NCBI GenBank assembly: GCA_021405325.1
Contig: QWII01000011.1
Span: forward strand, 83,994-147,993
Reading direction: 5' to 3'
DNA length: 64,000 nt
Origin: Caldilinea sp. CFX5
GTDB lineage: Bacteria > Chloroflexota > Anaerolineae > Caldilineales > Caldilineaceae
The notes below the pieces were generated by a model. It was given only the letters and a program-made list of their open reading frames with translations, did not search any database and was not told the DNA's origin. This document shows, one piece after another, positions 61,060 through 64,000 of this stretch. Positions within the stretch are counted from its first letter, which is position 1; every line of letters begins with the position of its first letter. The position numbers and the translations under genes are program-made.

Positions 61060-61205
61060 AGGCGCTCGTAACTACCAAGCCACCCCTCCCGCGCCTAGAA
61101 GCGGTGGCCTACCAGGCGCGCTCCCCTGCTAAGGGAGGGAACCATGGTGCGCTCGACCGTTCCCTCCCTTAGCAGGGGAGGGTTAGGGAGGGGTTAGTCG
61201 TTATA
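61060..61205. repeat. Composite inverted repeat with GTAACTACCAAGCC end
   Basis: Outer left end CTCGTAACTACCAAGCC (61066), inner arms CTCCCCTGCTAAGGGAGGGA (61121-61142) and the exact complement 61159-61180; the centre AACCATGGTGCGCTCGACCG matches the repeat at 41105. Right end GGGAGGGGTTAGTCGTTATA. Confidence 0.85.
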
Positions 61206-61261
61206 GGCGCTCTTTGTTACAACCTCTAAGCGCCCAACGAAAACTGGTTTAGCAATCCCGC

Positions 61262-61345
61262 TTAAAATTTACCGCCCCGGCGTCGCCACCGGTGCGGACG
61301 CGACCGGTGTTCCGGTTGCCGGCGGCGCGACCGTTGGCAACAGCA
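61262..61345 (+). repeat. ATGxDATGVPVxGG direct repeat, copy 1
   Basis: About 70 bp; one frame reads GVATGADATGVPVAGGAT. Copies 2 and 3 lie at 62868 and 63897. Differences among copies fall often on third codon positions, which suggests descent from coding sequence. No start or stop frames it here. Confidence 0.7.
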
Positions 61346-61480
61346 ACTGTCACCGGGATAAACGCTTGCACTTTGACCATGAAAGCGGGCAGAACAAACA
61401 CCTACAGCGCCAGAATTTCACCCAGATGACTGCCTAATCGGCAAACACAAGTGAGGTTGTTTTTCCTGATTGGGGTGGGT

Positions 61481-61508
61481 TTGCGATTTTCAGAGCTTAC
61501 AGTATAAT
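61481..61508 (+). promoter_or_regulatory. Promoter of the DUF5678-retropepsin pair
   Basis: TTGCGA (61481-61486), 16-base spacer, TATAAT (61503-61508), 40 bp before ATG 61548. Confidence 0.7.
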
Positions 61509-61547
61509 TGTGTACGATGTTACGATGGAAATCAGGAGGTGATGGTG

Positions 61548-61973
61548 ATGGCTCCAAGTTTACAACCGTTACAACCGAATCTGTTAGACATGATCCATGC
61601 GGCCAAACGGCTTTCAACCACGGATCGCCTGTTGTTGGCAAAAACGCTACTGGACAGTCTAGTTTCTGCAGAAAATGTTGTACCAGTCAATGACGAGCCA
61701 ATCGAGGAGCAAATTACAGACGAAGATGAAGCGCTTCGGCGCGAACGAGTAGCGTTTATGGCTCTCCATCCAACGTTGCTGGCCCAGTATCCTGGCGAGT
61801 ATGTTGCGATTCATGGCGGCGCTTTAGTCGATCATGACAAAGATGGCCTGGCGCTAAGTTTGCGGGTTCATCAACGCTTTCCCAATGAATTTGTTTGGAT
61901 TGCCCCACTCAAAACGCAGCCGCTGGAAGAGTGGGTCGTTCGTTCACCCCGGTTTGCGGCCATCACTCCGTAA
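61548..61973 (+). CDS. DUF5678-like protein, first gene of a retropepsin pair
   Basis: A 141-aa protein with AGGAGG eight bases before ATG 61548. Residues 1-50 form a helical antitoxin-like region (IHAAKRLSTTDRLLLAKTLL), followed by an acidic linker (EEQITDEDEALRRERV) and a DUF5678-like beta region (LAQYPGEYVAIHGGALVDHD, then FPNEFVWIAPL). It is followed three bases later by a retropepsin-like gene; a decayed copy of the same two-gene unit lies 440 bp downstream. The pairing suggests the two proteins work together, perhaps as a regulator or substrate and its protease. Confidence 0.75.
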   Translation: MAPSLQPLQPNLLDMIHAAKRLSTTDRLLLAKTLLDSLVSAENVVPVNDEPIEEQITDEDEALRRERVAFMALHPTLLAQYPGEYVAIHGGALVDHDKDGLALSLRVHQRFPNEFVWIAPLKTQPLEEWVVRSPRFAAITP

Positions 61974-61976
61974 CTT

Positions 61977-62360
61977 ATGTACACCTACGAGTACGACTTT
62001 TCGTTTTCGCCCTCCATGCCGGTGGTTGATGTGGCCTTGATGCCCATTGAGCGTAACCGTGAACCAGTGCGCATGACGGCCATGATTGATTCGGGGGCAG
62101 ATGGTACGCTTGTGCCACTGTCCCAGTTACGCGCCATCAAAGCCCATCGCGCCGGTCAGGTAATTTTGCGCAGCGTTACCGGCGCACCAACCGTTGTTGA
62201 TGTCTATGAGGTGGCGCTGCAAGTAGGGCCGCATCTCTTTCCCTATGTACGGGTGGCTGCCGACAAACATAACACCCTGATCGTCTTGGGTCGCGATATT
62301 CTGAATCATCTCGTAGTTACCTTGAATGGCCTGGCTTCTGCTACAGAAATTCTGGAATAG
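61977..62360 (+). CDS. Retropepsin-like aspartic protease (clan AA)
   Basis: A 127-aa single-domain protease of the retroviral pepsin fold. The catalytic motif is D38-S39-G40 in MTAMIDSGADGTLVP; the C-terminal hydrophobic motif is LIVLGRDILNHLVVTL, the ILGRD-type element of retropepsins. Bacterial members would act as dimers. It has no signal peptide or membrane segment. It is coupled to the DUF5678-like gene upstream (3 bp gap). Its substrate is unknown. Confidence 0.88.
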   Translation: MYTYEYDFSFSPSMPVVDVALMPIERNREPVRMTAMIDSGADGTLVPLSQLRAIKAHRAGQVILRSVTGAPTVVDVYEVALQVGPHLFPYVRVAADKHNTLIVLGRDILNHLVVTLNGLASATEILE

Positions 62361-62415
62361 GCATTGCTGGTGTGCTGGTAAATATATCAGTTATAGAAAT
62401 CGTGAGGGTAGAGAT

Positions 62416-62857
62416 ATGTCAGCAGCGTTTGACCTACACCAGCAACAGAGCGCCGCCCTGGCGCGTGAGGAAGCGGCCTACATTCGGCTCCATCCACAAT
62501 TGAAAGTGACCCATTTCGGGCGCTACGTCGCCATTTATCAGGGCAAGTTAATTGATGCCGATGATACTTTCGGCGCGCTAGTGGAGCGGGTGCGGCGCAA
62601 CTTTCCGTAGCAGGTGGTCTGGCTGACGCAAGTGAAGGAAGAGCCGATCCAAACCATTGTCAAGCGCGGCAATCGCCTGTTACGCCACGGTGAATGTCGA
62701 GTTGTATGACGTCTATTTGCAGATTGGCGCTTACGGCCAATACTTGCTGGTCGTCGGTGATACCTTTGGCGGTAAAGCCATCGTTGGCCGGGATATTCTC
62801 AATCACTACGTTGTCACCCTGGATGGTCCTGCTGCTGTGGTCGAAATCACACCCTGA
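62416..62857 (+). pseudogene. Decayed second DUF5678-retropepsin pair
   Basis: From ATG 62416 the frame encodes a shorter DUF5678-like protein (EEAAYIRLHPQLKVTHFGRY, VAIYQGKLIDADD) broken by TAG at 62608 within RRNFP-stop-QVVWLTQVKEEP; sense continues beyond the stop, so this is a point nonsense change. At about 62685 a deletion joins it, in another frame, to the C-terminal half of a retropepsin (VELYDVYLQIGAYGQYLLVV, then GKAIVGRDILNHYVVTLDG) lacking the DSG active site. Comparison with 61548-62360 makes the origin clear. Confidence 0.85.
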
Positions 62858-62867
62858 ACCCACTACA

Positions 62868-62945
62868 AGTTTACCGCCCCGGCATCGCCACCGATGACGA
62901 CGCGACCAGCGTTCCGGTTGCCGGCGGCGTGACCGGTGGCAAGGT
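62868..62945 (+). repeat. ATGxDATGVPVxGG direct repeat, copy 2
   Basis: Reads GIATDDDATSVPVAGGVTGG in the frame that fits copy 1. It starts 11 bases after the stop of the decayed retropepsin. Confidence 0.7.
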
Positions 62946-62963
62946 AGAAAGTTGCGCCACTGG

Positions 62964-63368
62964 TCAATCAGGCCAGTGAAGCGTTTGAACCTGGCGATCA
63001 ACGGAGTAATATTCAATGACGGTTGACCGCACGCGCATGATTTTTCCCATGCGGGCTACTTTGGTGCGAAACGTCGGCAGCCGCAGGAGGCGACGAATCA
63101 GCAGTGGCACTTGTAACGCTTGCCCTTGTTCAAGTTCAATGGCAACAATGCAGTAGTTCCGATTCGCCAACGCTTTCTTCCAAAAATCATCAACGTTGAT
63201 CGTGACAAAGGTCAACTATTTTGCTTGATGCAGCAGGGTGGGAATGGTTTCATCGTGAATCAGTGTCGCAGGACGCAAGGAACGAATCGAGACGACACGA
63301 CCGGGATACCAGTCGGCAACGGCTTGTAAGACCAACGCGTTATCGATGCTTTCATCAACGACAATCAT
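62964..63368 (-). pseudogene. DUF5615/PIN-like toxin with an in-frame amber codon
   Basis: From ATG 63368 the frame reads MIVVDESIDNALVLQAVADW, then LHQAK, TAG at 63216-63218, and continues LTFVTINVDDFWKKALANRN. The expected PIN-like acidic residues lie on both sides of the stop (VDES and NVDDFW), so one nonsense mutation splits a 134-aa toxin. The rest ends LLRLPTFRTKVARMGKIMRV. It follows the DUF433 gene by six bases, the usual antitoxin-toxin order. Confidence 0.75.
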
Positions 63369-63374
63369 AGCACC

Positions 63375-63707
63375 CTAAACCGCAATCTTTTGTGAGGTGT
63401 GGGCGCTCTTCTCGAATGTCTGGCTGGCTAAGAGGATCGCTTCGTTGATGGCGGCGGCAGGTAGTTCTTTGCGGTTGTAATCGGCCACAATTTCCGCAAT
63501 GGTGCGCCCTTCCGCCAAATAGGCCAGCACCATGCGCACTTCGATCCGCGTATACTTAAACGTTGGCCGTCCGCCACAAACTCCAGGTGCGGCAACAATG
63601 TACTGGCCGAGTGGGTAGTATTCATACAGATCACCGGCATTGACTTCACACCGCAGTTGGTCAGGTGGGGCTGAACCGCCATTGCTATAGACGCCATTGG
63701 TTTGCAT
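63375..63707 (-). CDS. DUF433 antitoxin-like protein
   Basis: A 110-aa protein with an HTH-like DUF433 domain: YPLGQYIVAAPGVCGGRPTF, KYTRIEVRMVLAYLAEGRTI and AEIVADYNRKELPAAAINEA. Start 63707 has GGAG upstream; an in-frame start at 63734 would extend it by nine residues. DUF433 proteins are antitoxins of DUF5615 PIN-like toxins. Here the partner is broken, so this is probably a relic antitoxin. A dyad just upstream may be its operator. Confidence 0.82.
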   Translation of the reverse strand: MQTNGVYSNGGSAPPDQLRCEVNAGDLYEYYPLGQYIVAAPGVCGGRPTFKYTRIEVRMVLAYLAEGRTIAEIVADYNRKELPAAAINEAILLASQTFEKSAHTSQKIAV

Positions 63708-63751
63708 ACAATTACTCCGATCAACGTTGCGCAACTCGTTGTTCCGTCACG

Positions 63752-63775
63752 GTTGATGAAGTATATCACATCAAC
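63752..63775 (-). promoter_or_regulatory. Candidate autoregulatory operator of the DUF433/PIN-like pair
   Basis: GTTGATG and CATCAAC flank a ten-base centre that contains TATACT on the minus strand (63760-63765), a possible -10 box. A palindrome over the promoter is typical of TA autoregulation. A matching -35 is weak. Confidence 0.5.
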
Positions 63776-63823
63776 TGCGCTTGATTATACCTACCCTCAT
63801 GGTGCGGGCAGCATCGTCTAACT

Positions 63824-63895
63824 AGAGAGTGCGTTGCATGGGGCAGGTGATCCTACTATCATGGGAACAGCCCTGCCCCGTGCAACGCACTCTCT
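63824..63895. repeat. 23-bp inverted repeat
   Basis: AGAGAGTGCGTTGCATGGGG... (63824-63846) pairs with 63873-63895 with one mismatch, loop 26 bases. No gene lies in 63776-64000. Confidence 0.85.
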
Positions 63896-63896
63896 T

Positions 63897-63965
63897 CACC
63901 TCAGCGTCGCTACCGGTGAGGACGCGACCGGCGTTCCGGTTACTGGTGGCGACGGCAGCGGGGAA
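63897..63965 (+). repeat. ATGxDATGVPVxGG direct repeat, copy 3
   Basis: Reads SVATGEDATGVPVTGGDGSG. Synonymous-type differences from copy 1 (GCC to GCT, GGT to GGC) support a coding origin. The window ends 35 bases later. Confidence 0.65.
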
Positions 63966-64000
63966 GGCGGCTGTCATCCAACATCAAGTTGCTGTCGGGA

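Noticed and set aside
62608..63218. UAG recoding suggested by two in-frame amber codons
   Set aside because: TAG is an ordinary stop for many genes here, for example the DNA ligase, the apiosidase-like gene and purL. Both amber codons are in genes with other signs of decay or in TA genes prone to loss.
5486..63895. All dyads read as Rho-independent terminators
   Set aside because: Only the hairpin at 31656-31690 has a proper stem and T tract; most dyads have long loops or no T tract, and several lie before genes or inside operons.

Overview
The window looks like chromosomal DNA of a moderately GC-rich bacterium. I place it in the Chloroflexota (Anaerolineae/Caldilinea-like) by inference from the protein repertoire: small TA-like and retropepsin genes, DUF5060/DUF4038 glycosidases, peptide-type ABC importers beside sugar genes, and a PurL with an N-terminal PurS-like part. 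I saw no rRNA, tRNA, CRISPR array, prophage or transposase gene.

Layout. 1-2242: a molybdenum hydroxylase large subunit, cut by the window edge. 2416-5379: ligase-associated exonuclease, a small membrane protein and an ATP-dependent DNA ligase; a decayed piece of the third usual partner, the PdeM phosphoesterase, lies at 7190-7459. 5566-10224: small accessory genes, mostly on the minus strand (DUF1801, ArsR-AHSA1 fusion, SRPBCC, DUF2200, immunity-like, GNAT, nucleotidyltransferase, a RelE-like scrap). 10221-11821: SDR and phytanoyl-CoA dioxygenase-like pair.

12307-33853 is a carbohydrate region on the plus strand: split transketolase, FGGY kinase, SorC regulator, fucose-isomerase-like enzyme, CE1-type esterase, an apiosidase-like (DUF4038) glycosidase, a complete Opp/Dpp-type ABC importer, a nucleoside hydrolase-like enzyme, a second DUF5060 glycosidase, a mannonate dehydratase-like enzyme and a second PhyH oxygenase. 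Split transketolase plus FGGY kinase plus isomerase plus an apiosidase-like enzyme matches the logic of D-apiose catabolism (glycosidase, isomerase, kinase, AptA/AptB transketolase). I propose it as a candidate pathway for apiose or another unusual sugar; the substrate is inferred.

34013-36883 is an accessory island: a frameshifted PD-(D/E)XK/coiled-coil/membrane protein and a duplicated GxxExxY protein, the latter flanked by two copies of a 180-bp repeat with terminal inverted repeats. 37222-50834: secreted subtilase, RHH-like protein, enolase-superfamily enzyme, SH3b-WD40 secreted protein, AadE-like enzyme, purL and purQ, cation/proton antiporter and a KDPG-aldolase-like protein that lacks the Schiff-base lysine. 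50953-60946: housekeeping genes (dgkA-like, ybeY, pgpH-like, yqeY, TVP38, enoyl-CoA hydratase, EEP nuclease, hydroxyacid dehydrogenase, phosphoesterase, M29 aminopeptidase). 61548-63707: TA-like and retropepsin genes, one intact DUF5678-retropepsin pair, one decayed pair, and a DUF433/PIN-like pair with an amber codon in the toxin.

The most pervasive unusual signal is non-coding. Nearly every gap holds a different long, near-perfect inverted repeat, often built of 7-8-bp tandem units. Some share outer ends but have different cores. The same tandem units occur in frame inside purL (three places) and purQ, and supply the stop codon or last residues of neighbouring genes.
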